Shown: positions 16,244 through 25,730, counted from the stretch's first letter. The stretch: DNA of 52,852 bases from Fodinibius sp050117475 (GCA_050117475.1 JASFMR010000011.1:1-52852); one strand, 5' to 3'. Numbers and translations are program-made. The notes: a model not told the origin generated them from the letters alone.

Positions 16244-18205
16244 TTATAATTCTTTTATTAAACCTGACCGGTAAGCCTCAAGAAGATGGTTGAGGTCATC
16301 AATTTTTTGCTGGATTTGCTTGCCGTTATCCGTATTGCGAACACGCAAACGTTTGGTGTTCTCCTCCAACACCCTTGTTTTTGAATGAATATCCATTTCT
16401 TCTTCTATAGCTTTTTGGGTCGATTCAAACGGCTGGTGGGCAGCCAGTACTAATCCGTAAGAATTAAATATCAGGGTATAACCGGCTATCCCGGTTTTGT
16501 CCTGGTATGCTTTTGCAAAGCCTCCGTCAATTACCAGTAGTTTCCCACCCGCCTTCACGGGACTTTCACCTTTCGTCACTTTAACAGGAACGTGACCGTT
16601 TATAATATGGCCGGTTTCGGGGTTGATACCAAATTCTTTAAGGATCTGTTCTATGACTTTTCCATCAGTGCGGTAATCATAGTAGGGATTCATTTCCTCT
16701 GTATGAGTGGAGCTATCCTCAATAAAATATCTTTCAAAGGTGGCCATTTTGTGCTTGCCGAAGAGGGGGGACTGTGAGCCGCTCCACAAATACCACATGG
16801 TATCCATGCCGTATTGTTTCGCTTCCGGATTGTCGCTGGCAAAGTACCCCTGGCGTGCCAGCCTTTCCAGCCGGTTCATGAACTCCCGGGGACTGTGGTC
16901 CTTGCCTTCCAGAAAAAAGTGCCGCAGCCGTCCATCCTTGGTCATAGGTATACATCCATGGTACAGCAGATTGTTATTATACGTGAGATACATACTGCCT
17001 TTAGAAAAAAGGAAACGCACATGTTTCTGTAGCCGCTCACTGTTCTTGAATGATAAGCGAAGTTTCTCCATTACATTTTTCTCTCGTTCAGACAGAGCAT
17101 AAGGGTGGCTGGGGTCAATCGTTGGGAAATGGGTATCGATAAGAGGAAATGTTTTCCCCTCCATGTTTATCGTTCCACTATCATAATCAATTTTGTCCAA
17201 CAATAGCCGGTTTTCCATATGATACTGGGGCCTTCGCTGAATTATTTGCCCTTCCAGCTTCAGCTGAATAATGGAAATGGCTTTCTGCATCCGGGCCATA
17301 ATTAGTTGTTCATGCTCAGTAAATTCTTCATCTACTTCCTTAGGCCTAAACTGCTCACAGGGGTCGTCTCCATATACATCCACTGCCAGTGAAATCAAGG
17401 GCAGCATACTGATGGCATAGCCGTTTTCAATGGTCTCCATATTGGCATAGCGCAGGGAAACGCGAATAACATTGGCAATACATGCATCGCTGCCCGCAGC
17501 TGCACCCATCCATACAATGTCGTGGTTTCCCCACTGGAAATCGACGGCGTGGTGTTTCATTAGCTCATCCATAATAATGTGTGCCCCCGGGCCGCGGTCG
17601 TACACATCACCAATAACATGAAGTCGGGAAATAGTCAGTCGTTGAATCAAATGTGCCAATGCCGTTATAAAGACTTCAGCCCTATTTGTATCGATAATGG
17701 AGTTAATAATACTGTTATAATATTGCTGCCGGTTCTTAATACTTTCCTGCTCGTGAAGCAGTTCTTCAATGATATAGCTGAAATCCTTCGGCAGGGCTTT
17801 GCGAACCTTATTGCGGGTATATTTAGAAGAAAAAACACGGCACAGTTTTATGAGTCGAAATAGTGTTTTTTGATACCACGAATCCGGGTCAGGAATTTCT
17901 TTGATGATGACCGACATCTTTTGTTCGGGGTAATAAATAAGTGTAGCCAGGTTTCGCCTTTCCTGTTCACTTAGTGTATCCTTAAAAATTTCCTCAATGC
18001 GTCGTTTAATTGAACCCGAACCATTACGAAGTACATGCAAGAACGCTTCATACTCCCCGTGGATATCTGAAATAAAATGTTCGGTACCCTTTGGCAATTC
18101 CATGATAGCACTAAGATTAATGATCTCTGTAGAGGCAGCCCGGATGGAAGGATACTGCTTTGCCAATAATTCGAGATAACGCATTTCATTTGCGGATTCC
18201 GACAT
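16244..18205 (-). CDS. fbp: Class III fructose-1,6-bisphosphatase
   Basis: This gluconeogenic enzyme hydrolyses fructose-1,6-bisphosphate to fructose-6-phosphate. The 653-residue protein is of the Firmicutes/Bacteroidota class III type (Fbp of B. subtilis), which has a metallophosphoesterase core. Metal-binding motifs include HFISDIHGEYEAF (around 42-54), VIGDVYDRGPGAH, FQWGNHDIVWMGAA, and the late NGHVPVK and GGFAKAYQDKTGIAGYTL segments. Length and motif order fit the family. Start ATG 18205. This is the only gluconeogenesis gene in the window; its neighbours appear unrelated. Confidence 0.97.
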   Translation of the reverse strand: MSESANEMRYLELLAKQYPSIRAASTEIINLSAIMELPKGTEHFISDIHGEYEAFLHVLRNGSGSIKRRIEEIFKDTLSEQERRNLATLIYYPEQKMSVIIKEIPDPDSWYQKTLFRLIKLCRVFSSKYTRNKVRKALPKDFSYIIEELLHEQESIKNRQQYYNSIINSIIDTNRAEVFITALAHLIQRLTISRLHVIGDVYDRGPGAHIIMDELMKHHAVDFQWGNHDIVWMGAAAGSDACIANVIRVSLRYANMETIENGYAISMLPLISLAVDVYGDDPCEQFRPKEVDEEFTEHEQLIMARMQKAISIIQLKLEGQIIQRRPQYHMENRLLLDKIDYDSGTINMEGKTFPLIDTHFPTIDPSHPYALSEREKNVMEKLRLSFKNSERLQKHVRFLFSKGSMYLTYNNNLLYHGCIPMTKDGRLRHFFLEGKDHSPREFMNRLERLARQGYFASDNPEAKQYGMDTMWYLWSGSQSPLFGKHKMATFERYFIEDSSTHTEEMNPYYDYRTDGKVIEQILKEFGINPETGHIINGHVPVKVTKGESPVKAGGKLLVIDGGFAKAYQDKTGIAGYTLIFNSYGLVLAAHQPFESTQKAIEEEMDIHSKTRVLEENTKRLRVRNTDNGKQIQQKIDDLNHLLEAYRSGLIKEL

Positions 18206-18351
18206 AAGTGTTTTTTAAATTAAAATAACGATAGATGGCCTAAGTTTTTTAGTATCCTAGTGTAGCCAGATGAAATTGAGAAAATAAAGTCTCATAATAA
18301 AATTACTTTCTAATTTCTCATTTACGTTGAATATGTCAAGCTGGGGGCCTC

Positions 18352-18840
18352 TTAGGACCCTGTTTTAATGTCGGTAAAGTCTGTGCCCGTTAGAATAGGT
18401 AGATCATGGGGATGGAGTTTAAATACGGCATGAGGGGTTCCGGCGGCAGCCCAAATTTCCTCAAATTGTAGCAGGTCCTTGTCAAGGAATGTTCTTATTT
18501 GTTCATCATGCCCTACAGGGGGTACTCCGCCAATTGTGAAACCTGTATGTTGCCTTACAAAATCCGCGTCAGCGTTTTCAATGGTCTCTCCGGTTAAATC
18601 AGCAAGTTTTAATATATCGGCCCGATTGGATCCGCTGAGTACCGCTAATATCGGAAGTCCGGTCTCTCCGCCTTTGAAAATAATTGATTTGGCAATTTGA
18701 GAAACCAAGCAACCGATGCTTTTTGCTGCTTCATTGGCGGTACGGGTTGATTCGGGTAATTCTTTTACCTCAAAAGAAAGCCCGTGCTTATCAAGTTCTT
18801 CTTGTACTCTCCGGGCACTGTCGCTAAGCGGTTTATCCAT
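18352..18840 (-). CDS. YbaK/aminoacyl-tRNA deacylase family protein
   Basis: A 162-residue member of the YbaK/EbsC/ProX editing-domain family. These enzymes clear mischarged tRNA in trans, for example Cys-tRNA(Pro) or Ala-tRNA(Pro). Characteristic parts are TRTANEAAKSIGCLVSQIAKSIIFKG (about 29-54), LAVLSGSNRADILKL, and GFTIGGVPPVGHDEQIRTFLDKDLL with the conserved Gly-Gly-Val-Pro-Pro-x-Gly motif. The SARRVQEELDKHGL opening is typical. Which mischarged tRNA it edits cannot be told from sequence. Single gene; no promoter element identified. Confidence 0.92.
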   Translation of the reverse strand: MDKPLSDSARRVQEELDKHGLSFEVKELPESTRTANEAAKSIGCLVSQIAKSIIFKGGETGLPILAVLSGSNRADILKLADLTGETIENADADFVRQHTGFTIGGVPPVGHDEQIRTFLDKDLLQFEEIWAAAGTPHAVFKLHPHDLPILTGTDFTDIKTGS

Positions 18841-18936
18841 AATTAGGTGTCATGGCGTGAACATAAAGAATCGAGCGATTATGATTCCGGTATTTACACC
18901 CTCCGTCGTGGTACATACATGGACCTATAAAATCGA

Positions 18937-21075
18937 TTAATTACCGGCATTGAGTCCCCGTCGTTCAAGCAGATGTTTCACTTCCGGTTCCTGTCCGCGA
19001 TACTCTTTATAAAGTTTCATGGCCTCGTTACTGCCTCCCTGCGAGAGAATATATTTACGAAAACGATTCCCGTTTTCCCTTTTGAGCCCGCCCTGTTCTT
19101 GCATGTAGGCGAAGGCATCAGCCGCAAGCACGCCGCTCCAGATATAGGAGTAGTAGTTAGCGGCATACCCTCCTGAAAAGATATGTGCAAAATAGGGTGA
19201 TTTGTAGCGCGGAGGCACCGCTTCGGTATCCAGGTTGTATTTGGCAAGGGCTTTATGCTCAAATTGTTGCACATCATTAGGAATCTCATTTGTTCCCAGC
19301 ATATGCCACTCCATGTCCAGCATGGTAGCCGCCAGGTATTCTTGTGTATCAAAGCCCTGGTTGAAGTTACTGGCCTCGATAACCTTGTCGAGCAGGGACT
19401 GGGGAATCTGTTCTCCGGTTTTGTAATGGACGGCATAATTTTCAAGCACTTCCGGCTGGACGGCCCAGTCTTCCTCAAAAGTGGAGGGAAATTCAACAAA
19501 ATCGCGGGGGACTGAGGTGCCGCCCTGGGAGGGGTACTCGACATCGGAAAAAAGTCCGTGCACGGCATGTCCCATTTCGTGGAACATGGTTGTAACGTTG
19601 TCAAAGCTGATAAGGGCCGGTTCACCTTTAGCCGGTTTTGGGATATTCAATACGTTGACAATTACCGGCTTCTTGTTAAGCAAGTGCGATTGCGACACAA
19701 AGGAGTTCATCCAGGCCCCGCCGCGCTTGGCATCGCGTTCAAAGTAATCGGCATAAAAGAGGCCGAGCTGTGATCCGTCCTTGTCATATACGTTAAAGAC
19801 ACGGACATCCGGGTGGTAGACTGGCAGGTCATGACGCTCCTCAAAAGTGATGCCGAAGAGTTTATGCATGGTAAAAAAGACGCCGTCTTTCAGCACGCGG
19901 TTTAATTCAAAATAGGGACGCACTTTCGACTGGTCGATGTTGTACTTGGCCTGACGGACTTTCTCGGCATAGTAGTTCCAGTCCCATGGCTTTACCTCGT
20001 CTTTAATGCCGTCTTTTTCCATCATCTTTTTGATGGCGGCTTTTTCTTTTATGGTGTTTTTGATCACGGGCGGGATAAGATCTTTTAGCATGTCAAGAGC
20101 GTTTTCAGGCGTCTTGGCTGTCTGGGGATCCAGCTTGTAGGCGGCATAATTCGGATAGCCAAGCAATTCGGCTTGTTCGGCACGGAGTTTAGCCAGCTCC
20201 AGGATGAGTGGGCGATTGTCGATACCTCCGTTCTGGCCAATGCCCCGGTAGGCCGAAGCTTCCCAGACGCGTTGTCGCAAGCTGCGGTTATTCAATTCCT
20301 TGAGGATCGGTACCCGTGTGGTGTTGGTGATAGACAGCAGGTATTGATGTTCATGTCCCCGCTCTGCAGCCGCTTCTTGTGCGGCGGCAATACGATCATC
20401 GCTAAGGCCGTCCAGTTTTTCCTTGTCATCTACAAGCACCGCTCGTTCCTGGTTCAATTTCAACAGGTTTTCCTGGAACTGGGTGGTTAGCGTGGAGATG
20501 CGTTCGTTGATTTCACGCATACGCTTCTTCTGCTCCTGGCTCAGTTCGGCGCCCGCACGTACAAAATCACGGTGGGTATCGTCCAGCAGCTTCAGGGAGG
20601 CTTCGTCGAGTCCAAGCTCATTCCGCTGGTCGTAGAGCGTTTTAACACGGGCATACAGCTCGGGATTTAATAGAATGTTATCGGAATGGGCCGCCAGCTT
20701 GGGCGCCATTTCTTTTTGAATCTCCTGGATCTCGTCGCTAGTGTTGGCCGAAGTCAGGTTGTAAAAGATAGAAGAGGTCCGCTCTAAAAGTTGACCACTT
20801 TTCTCCATTGCTACGATCGTATTCTTAAATGTCGGCGGTTCGGGATTAGAAGCAATTTTTTCAATCTCCTCGAGTTCCTGTTCCATCCCCGCTTCAAAAG
20901 CCGGGCGAAAATGCTCGACTTTAATGGCATCAAAATCGGGGGCTTCAAAGGGGAGAGTACTTGGGGAAAACAAGGGGTTATCGCTCATTTTGCTGGGTTG
21001 ACTATTGGTTTTATCGCAGGCCGATAGCATCGTGCCGGCCGCCAGGATGATTAAAAAGAGTAATTGAATTCTCAT
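18937..21075 (-). CDS. M3-family zinc peptidase, lipoprotein (oligopeptidase A/Dcp-like)
   Basis: A zinc metallopeptidase of the thimet oligopeptidase family that cleaves short peptides. I place the start at ATG 21075-21073, giving 712 residues, because MRIQLLFLIILAAGTMLSAC is a clean lipoprotein signal with the lipobox LSAC and C20 as the lipidated residue. The open frame runs further upstream to 21234 but that part is low-complexity and lacks a ribosome site. The active site is TMFHEMGHAVHG with H499, E500 and H503. The third ligand is in the downstream EFPSTFEEDWA segment. The protein should act in the periplasm as an anchored peptidase, like the Dcp-type lipoproteins common in this phylum. 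Confidence 0.95.
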   Translation of the reverse strand: MRIQLLFLIILAAGTMLSACDKTNSQPSKMSDNPLFSPSTLPFEAPDFDAIKVEHFRPAFEAGMEQELEEIEKIASNPEPPTFKNTIVAMEKSGQLLERTSSIFYNLTSANTSDEIQEIQKEMAPKLAAHSDNILLNPELYARVKTLYDQRNELGLDEASLKLLDDTHRDFVRAGAELSQEQKKRMREINERISTLTTQFQENLLKLNQERAVLVDDKEKLDGLSDDRIAAAQEAAAERGHEHQYLLSITNTTRVPILKELNNRSLRQRVWEASAYRGIGQNGGIDNRPLILELAKLRAEQAELLGYPNYAAYKLDPQTAKTPENALDMLKDLIPPVIKNTIKEKAAIKKMMEKDGIKDEVKPWDWNYYAEKVRQAKYNIDQSKVRPYFELNRVLKDGVFFTMHKLFGITFEERHDLPVYHPDVRVFNVYDKDGSQLGLFYADYFERDAKRGGAWMNSFVSQSHLLNKKPVIVNVLNIPKPAKGEPALISFDNVTTMFHEMGHAVHGLFSDVEYPSQGGTSVPRDFVEFPSTFEEDWAVQPEVLENYAVHYKTGEQIPQSLLDKVIEASNFNQGFDTQEYLAATMLDMEWHMLGTNEIPNDVQQFEHKALAKYNLDTEAVPPRYKSPYFAHIFSGGYAANYYSYIWSGVLAADAFAYMQEQGGLKRENGNRFRKYILSQGGSNEAMKLYKEYRGQEPEVKHLLERRGLNAGN

Positions 21076-21295
21076 GACTGAATGATTAAGTGAAAATAAA
21101 TGAGAACAATAATATACGGAATATTGAATATGAAACAGCATTTTATGGCTCAATGTCGGGCAAATTTTATATAGAGGGTAAATGTTTTTACTAAAAGCGG
21201 AGGAAATGGTTTTTGGTATATGCGGCCCAACCACCTCACATCTTTAACTTTACTCCTCTTTACAATCCCTGCTTCAAACGAGCCCAATTTTTGCT

Positions 21296-21303
21296 TATCT
21301 TTG
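21296..21303 (+). promoter_or_regulatory. leuS: Putative -7 box (TATCTTTG) upstream of leuS
   Basis: TATCTTTG fits TAnnTTTG exactly and points toward leuS, 203 bases upstream of its start codon. If used, the leader RNA would be about 200 bases and would contain the inverted repeat at 21357-21420. No clear -33 element is seen. Confidence 0.35.
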
Positions 21304-21356
21304 GCGACCGACAGCACAAAGATTGGTCATATTTAGCAAGTTGGGTTACCTATTTA

Positions 21357-21420
21357 TGTCATGCTGAACTTATTTCAGCCTCTGTTGCTAATGGATCCTG
21401 AAAAGAATTCAGGATGACAT
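21357..21420. repeat. REP-like imperfect inverted repeat (GTCATGCTGAAC / CAGGATGACAT arms)
   Basis: The left arm at 21357-21379 and the right arm at 21398-21420 are each 23 bases and match at 19 of 23 positions when folded, around an 18-base loop. The arm sequence (GTCATSCTGAAyTTvTTTCAG-like) resembles a short palindromic repeat dispersed in many bacterial genomes. Only one copy is seen in this window, so the repeat status is from memory, not from counting copies. Confidence 0.6.
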
Positions 21421-21506
21421 GGTAATGGAAATATGGCATAGAAATAGAGCCAACAGCCAAGTATGTAATTGGAATTAATCATCACAAAGATTTAAGCAGT
21501 AATTGA

Positions 21507-24092
21507 ATGAGCTCGTATAAGCCGGAACAGATAGAATCCAAATGGCAAAAATACTGGGAGTCGAACAAGACCTTCAAGACCCCGGAAGATCATGACAAAC
21601 CCAAATACTATGTGCTGGATATGTTTCCCTATCCTAGCGGGTCAGGGCTACATGTGGGACATCCCGAAGGCTATACAGCTACCGACATTCTTGCTCGCTA
21701 CAAACGCATGAACGGATTCAATGTGCTTCATCCCATTGGATGGGATGCATTCGGTTTGCCTGCCGAGCAGTATGCAGTGAAGACCGGTACCCACCCGCGC
21801 GAGACCACGGAAAAGAATATCAACCGTTTTCGCAAGCAATTGAAGTCCCTGGGATTCAGCTATGACTGGGATCGTGAAGTCAATACAACCGACCCCGATT
21901 ATTACAAATGGACGCAGTGGATTTTTCTGAAACTTTATGAAAAAGGGCTGGCCTACGAAGATGATGTGCCCGTAAACTGGTGTCCCGAGCTGGGCACAGT
22001 ATTGGCTAATGAGGAAGTGATTGACGGCAAGAGTGAAGTCGGCGGCTTCCCCGTTGTCAAGAAGCCGATGCGCCAGTGGGTACTCAAGATTACGGAATAT
22101 GCTGAGCGTCTGCTCGAAGGGCTGGATGATCTCGATTGGCCTCAATCTACCAAAGAGATGCAGCGAAATTGGATCGGGAAATCTATCGGGGCGGATATCG
22201 ATTTTGAAATCGTTGATTATGACGAGCAGATTCGCGTCTTTACAACCCGGCCGGATACGATCTTTGGGGCTACCTATATGGTGTTGGCTCCCGAGCATGA
22301 TTTGGTGGATAAGATTACTGCGGATGAGTATCGATCGGATGTTAAAGAATATAAAGATAAGGCTGCGCGCAAGTCAGACTTGGAACGTACCGAACTTAGC
22401 AAAGAAAAGACCGGTGTATTTACCGGTGGGTATGCAATCAACCCGGTTAGCGGGGAGAAGATTCCCATTTGGGTGGCTGATTATGTGTTGGCGACTTACG
22501 GGACAGGGGCTATCATGGCCGTACCAGGGCAGGATGAACGCGACTGGGAATTTGCCGAAAAGTTCGATCTCCCGATTGTACGGACGGTTCAGCCGCCGGA
22601 AGATTTCGACGGCATGGCCTATACGGGCGAAGGAAAGGCGATTAACAGTGATTTCCTCAATGGACTGGAGATAGCGGAAGCCAAAGAAAAAATTACTGAA
22701 TGGCTTGAAGAGAAAGGAGTGGGGAAAAAATCCGTTAACTATAAATTACGTGACTGGCTTTTTTCCCGTCAACGATATTGGGGCGAGCCTTTCCCGATAA
22801 TTCATGTGGACGGGGAACCCAAGCCACTGGATGAAGATAACCTTCCGGTAACCCTGCCCGAAGTGGAAGATTTTGAACCTACACCGGATGGAAACCCTCC
22901 TCTGGCACGGGCAGAAGACTGGGTTAACACTACCGATCCTGAAACCGGGAAGCCTGCTGTTCGCGAAACCAATACGATGCCACAGTGGGCGGGCTCTTGC
23001 TGGTACTACCTGCGATATTGTAGTCCCCATTTCGAAGACGGGCCGGTAGATCCCGATGAAGATAAATACTGGATGCCTGTAGATATGTATGTGGGCGGTG
23101 CCGAGCACAGTGTGCTTCATTTATTGTATGCCCGATTTTGGCACAAGGTATTGTACGATTGTGGGATCGTATCGACCAAAGAACCTTTCCAACGGCTTGT
23201 ACACCAGGGAATGATATTGGGGGAGATGGAATTCACCGGTTTTAAAGCCAGCGGTGAGTGGATCTCTTCAGACAAGGTTGAACAGCACAAAGAGGTAGAA
23301 CGTGTAAAACTTGACGATGGGGAGGTAGAGAAGAAAGGCGACCATTTTGTATTGAAGGGCACAGGGATTAAAGTGGATGCCAAGGCGCACAAAATGTCGA
23401 AGTCCCGCGGAAATGTGGTCAATCCCGATGATATAGTGGAGCAATATGGCGCCGATTCAATGCGTCTCTACGAGATGTTCATGGGGCCGCTTGAGCAGGT
23501 GAAACCATGGAGCACTAAAGATGTAGATGGCGTCTATCGATTCCTGGGACGCGTTTGGCGTTTGATCATTGATGAGGAAAGCGGTAATCTAAATGATTCG
23601 ATTGTGGAATCAGATGCATCCAAGGAGCAGCTTAAAACACTGCATGAGTGCATCAAGAAAGTCACAGAAGATATAGACGATCTCTCTTTCAATACCGCAA
23701 TTTCGGCAATGATGATTTTCGTCAATGAGGCCAATAAATGGGATGCTCAGCCCAAGTCTGTTATGGAAAGCTTCGTTAAGCTGCTTTCCCCTTTTGCCCC
23801 GCATATCGCTGAAGAGCTGTGGGATAAGCTGGGGCATGATGATACGATCGCTTTTGTCGAATGGCCGGAATTTAATAAAGAATACTTGATATCGGATACC
23901 CAGCTTTACCCGGTGCAGGTAAATGGTAAAGTGCGTGCTGACATCGAAGTCCCGCGGGAAAAGGCCAAAGATAAAGAGTTTGTGCTCACGCAAGCCAAGG
24001 CCGAAAAAAATGTGCAGCGGTATTTGGATGAGGGCAAGCTTGTTAAGGAAATTTTCGTTCCCGGACGTATCGTAAACCTGGTGGTTAAATAG
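21507..24092 (+). CDS. leuS: Leucyl-tRNA synthetase
   Basis: LeuS charges tRNA(Leu) with leucine and removes mischarged residues through its CP1 editing domain. The 861-residue class Ia enzyme has PYPSGSGLHVGH at 41-52 (the HIGH motif) and HKMSKSRGN with KMSKS at 629-633. The editing insert covers roughly 220-400 (FTTRPDTIFGATYMVLAPEHDLV; the YGTGAIMAVPGQDERD segment is typical of LeuS editing domains). The C-terminal tRNA-binding domain ends with the VNGKVRADIEVP and KEIFVPGRIVNLVVK motifs. Length is close to E. coli LeuS. The AraC-type regulator gene starts 6 bases after the stop. Confidence 0.98.
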   Translation: MSSYKPEQIESKWQKYWESNKTFKTPEDHDKPKYYVLDMFPYPSGSGLHVGHPEGYTATDILARYKRMNGFNVLHPIGWDAFGLPAEQYAVKTGTHPRETTEKNINRFRKQLKSLGFSYDWDREVNTTDPDYYKWTQWIFLKLYEKGLAYEDDVPVNWCPELGTVLANEEVIDGKSEVGGFPVVKKPMRQWVLKITEYAERLLEGLDDLDWPQSTKEMQRNWIGKSIGADIDFEIVDYDEQIRVFTTRPDTIFGATYMVLAPEHDLVDKITADEYRSDVKEYKDKAARKSDLERTELSKEKTGVFTGGYAINPVSGEKIPIWVADYVLATYGTGAIMAVPGQDERDWEFAEKFDLPIVRTVQPPEDFDGMAYTGEGKAINSDFLNGLEIAEAKEKITEWLEEKGVGKKSVNYKLRDWLFSRQRYWGEPFPIIHVDGEPKPLDEDNLPVTLPEVEDFEPTPDGNPPLARAEDWVNTTDPETGKPAVRETNTMPQWAGSCWYYLRYCSPHFEDGPVDPDEDKYWMPVDMYVGGAEHSVLHLLYARFWHKVLYDCGIVSTKEPFQRLVHQGMILGEMEFTGFKASGEWISSDKVEQHKEVERVKLDDGEVEKKGDHFVLKGTGIKVDAKAHKMSKSRGNVVNPDDIVEQYGADSMRLYEMFMGPLEQVKPWSTKDVDGVYRFLGRVWRLIIDEESGNLNDSIVESDASKEQLKTLHECIKKVTEDIDDLSFNTAISAMMIFVNEANKWDAQPKSVMESFVKLLSPFAPHIAEELWDKLGHDDTIAFVEWPEFNKEYLISDTQLYPVQVNGKVRADIEVPREKAKDKEFVLTQAKAEKNVQRYLDEGKLVKEIFVPGRIVNLVVK

Positions 24093-24098
24093 TGATTC

Positions 24099-24854
24099 TT
24101 GGATGATAATGCTCAAAATACCTACTGCATCTTTGATGACTTTCTAGTCTTCCAGGGTAGGTACGGCAGGTCCTCGATGCATAGCCATCATTATGTTCAG
24201 CTTGGCATTAGCGAGTCACCGGCTTTCAAATTGAAAGGGCATGGCTGGAAAGAACCACGAAATTTATCTTCCTTTTTAATTCCACCGGATGTTTCCCATA
24301 AATTATGGCTGTCTGGGGATGACGATGTTTTAATGATTTGGTTGGATCCGGAACGGTCAACAGTCCTTTCCATTGGAGATTCAGATACAATTTATTCCCC
24401 TTTGGAAGACCTGGAGACAAAGCTGATTTCTTTTTGTAATACTCCTTTGGACTGTGGGCAGGCAAAGAAAATCCGCGATATGATCGTCGGAGGTGTGCAA
24501 GAAAAAAGCGAAGGCGATGAGCGAATTCTGGAAACTATCTTTTGGATCAAAGAACATTTGGTTGAACAAACTATTACTGCAGAAGATTTGGCCGGTAAAG
24601 TGTATTTGTCGAAAAGCCGATTTATGCATCTTTTTTCCGACCAGGTGGGTATTCCTGTTCGAAAATATATTTTGTGGCAGCGACTAAAACACGCTTTGGT
24701 CATGCTTTCGGACGGAAGTAATATTACGGAATCTGCCCATGGTGCGGGGTTTACCGATTCTCCCCATATGAACCGGACCTTTAATGCAATGTTTGGGATT
24801 ACGCCTTCCAAGATCTTCAAGAACAGCAGGTTTATACAAGTCTTTGCCTGCTGA
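24099..24854 (+). CDS. AraC-family transcriptional regulator
   Basis: A 251-residue one-component regulator. The N-terminal part (about 1-95) is a cupin-like sensor domain with a His-rich opening (MHSHHYVQLGI). The C-terminal part (about 140-245) is the double helix-turn-helix AraC domain: TAEDLAGKVYLSKSRFMHLFSDQVGIPVRKYILWQRL followed by ITESAHGAGFTDSPHMNRTFNAMFGITPSKI. No ATG or GTG is available before conserved sequence, so the start is TTG 24099, 6 bases behind leuS and without a clear Shine-Dalgarno; coupling to leuS translation is plausible. It precedes the lactonase-like gene by 45 bases and may regulate it. Confidence 0.87.
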   Translation: MDDNAQNTYCIFDDFLVFQGRYGRSSMHSHHYVQLGISESPAFKLKGHGWKEPRNLSSFLIPPDVSHKLWLSGDDDVLMIWLDPERSTVLSIGDSDTIYSPLEDLETKLISFCNTPLDCGQAKKIRDMIVGGVQEKSEGDERILETIFWIKEHLVEQTITAEDLAGKVYLSKSRFMHLFSDQVGIPVRKYILWQRLKHALVMLSDGSNITESAHGAGFTDSPHMNRTFNAMFGITPSKIFKNSRFIQVFAC

Positions 24855-24899
24855 TTCAGTTATCCTGTTGGTGAACCTTTAATAAAACAGGTAAAAACA

Positions 24900-25730
24900 A
24901 TGGAAATTTATCCCCTACAAACCGGAACCGTTAAAGTTAAACAAGCTCAAAAACGCAGAAAGTTGGGCGGTATGCCCCGCGTCTTGATGGACAGCGAATG
25001 GACGGAGTGGTTGCCCATCTATGCTTGGCTTATAAAACATCCCGAGGGCAATATCCTTATTGACACCGGTGAAACTTCCCGGACTTCAGAGGTCGATTAT
25101 TTTCCTTCCTGGCATCCCTATTACAGGTACGCCGTTAAGATGGACGTCAGCAGGGAACAGGAGATCGATCAACAGTTAGCAATGCACGACTTGGCACCCG
25201 CCGATATCGACAAAGTGATTCTAACACACTTTCATACCGATCATGCCGGCGGACTTTATCATTTTCCCGAAAGCGAAATATTGGTCCCGGCACAGGATTA
25301 TCGAGATGCCAAAGGTATGTTCGGCAAGCTGAAAGGTTATTTGCCCCAACACTGGCAATCATGGTTCAATCCCACTGAAATTGAGTTTCAGAATCAGGAA
25401 TACGGGTCATTCAAACAGTTCACCCCTGTTACCCGCGACGGAAGTATTCGCATCGTGCCTACCCCCGGCCACACAGCGGGACATGTTTCAGTAATTGCTG
25501 ATGACGGTGCCGAAAATATATTCCTGGCAGGCGACACCAGCTATACCCAGGAATTACTGTTAGAAGGTCAGCCCGATGGGGTGAGTCCGGACAGAGATCA
25601 GGCTGTTGATACCTTACAGAATATCCTTCGCTTTGCAGAGGCCGACCCAATGGTATATTTACCTTCTCATGATCCGGAATCAGCGGAACGGCTTGAGAAA
25701 AGACAAGTGCTGGATACAGGAATCTTTTAG
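24900..25730 (+). CDS. Metallo-beta-lactamase-fold hydrolase, N-acyl-homoserine lactonase-like
   Basis: A 276-residue dizinc MBL-fold hydrolase. The metal motif is THFHTDHAGGL with H110, H112, D114 and H115, followed by PTPGHTAGHVS (third His), LAGDTSYTQ (bridging Asp) and PSHDPES (last His). The opening (LPIYAWLIKHPEGNILIDTGE) and overall layout match the AiiA/AttM lactonase branch more than glyoxalase II or true beta-lactamases. Such enzymes open homoserine-lactone rings and can quench quorum signals, but related sugar or other lactones are equally possible substrates. Together with the upstream AraC gene it forms a small two-gene unit. Confidence 0.87.
   Translation: MEIYPLQTGTVKVKQAQKRRKLGGMPRVLMDSEWTEWLPIYAWLIKHPEGNILIDTGETSRTSEVDYFPSWHPYYRYAVKMDVSREQEIDQQLAMHDLAPADIDKVILTHFHTDHAGGLYHFPESEILVPAQDYRDAKGMFGKLKGYLPQHWQSWFNPTEIEFQNQEYGSFKQFTPVTRDGSIRIVPTPGHTAGHVSVIADDGAENIFLAGDTSYTQELLLEGQPDGVSPDRDQAVDTLQNILRFAEADPMVYLPSHDPESAERLEKRQVLDTGIF

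Larger units (their letters stand above)
21076..21506. other. Intergenic region between M3 peptidase and leuS
   Basis: A 431-base gap between divergent genes. It holds a TATCTTTG promoter-like box (21296-21303) and a REP-like inverted repeat (21357-21420), described separately. The rest shows no open frame with coding character and no RNA gene that I can recognise. Confidence 0.5.

Noticed and set aside
18269..18327. Loose imperfect inverted repeat (ATGAAATTGAGAAA versus AGAAATTAGAAA) between ybaK-like and fbp genes
   Set aside because: Many gaps and AT-rich composition; no T-run or clear stem.
19017..19625. 202-residue open frame on the - strand inside the M3 peptidase gene
   Set aside because: It overlaps the real gene in another frame, has no family motif and looks like a shadow of GC-rich coding sequence.
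21076..21234. Upstream extension of the M3 peptidase open frame by 53 residues
   Set aside because: The extension has no ribosome site, while an ATG with a clean lipoprotein signal lies at 21075.
21346..21355. TTACCTATTT identical to one arm of the ssb-upstream palindrome
   Set aside because: No second arm is present, so it is most likely a chance 10-base match.
22021..22674. 217-residue + strand open frame inside leuS
   Set aside because: It lies wholly inside a well-supported gene in another frame; no recognisable domains.
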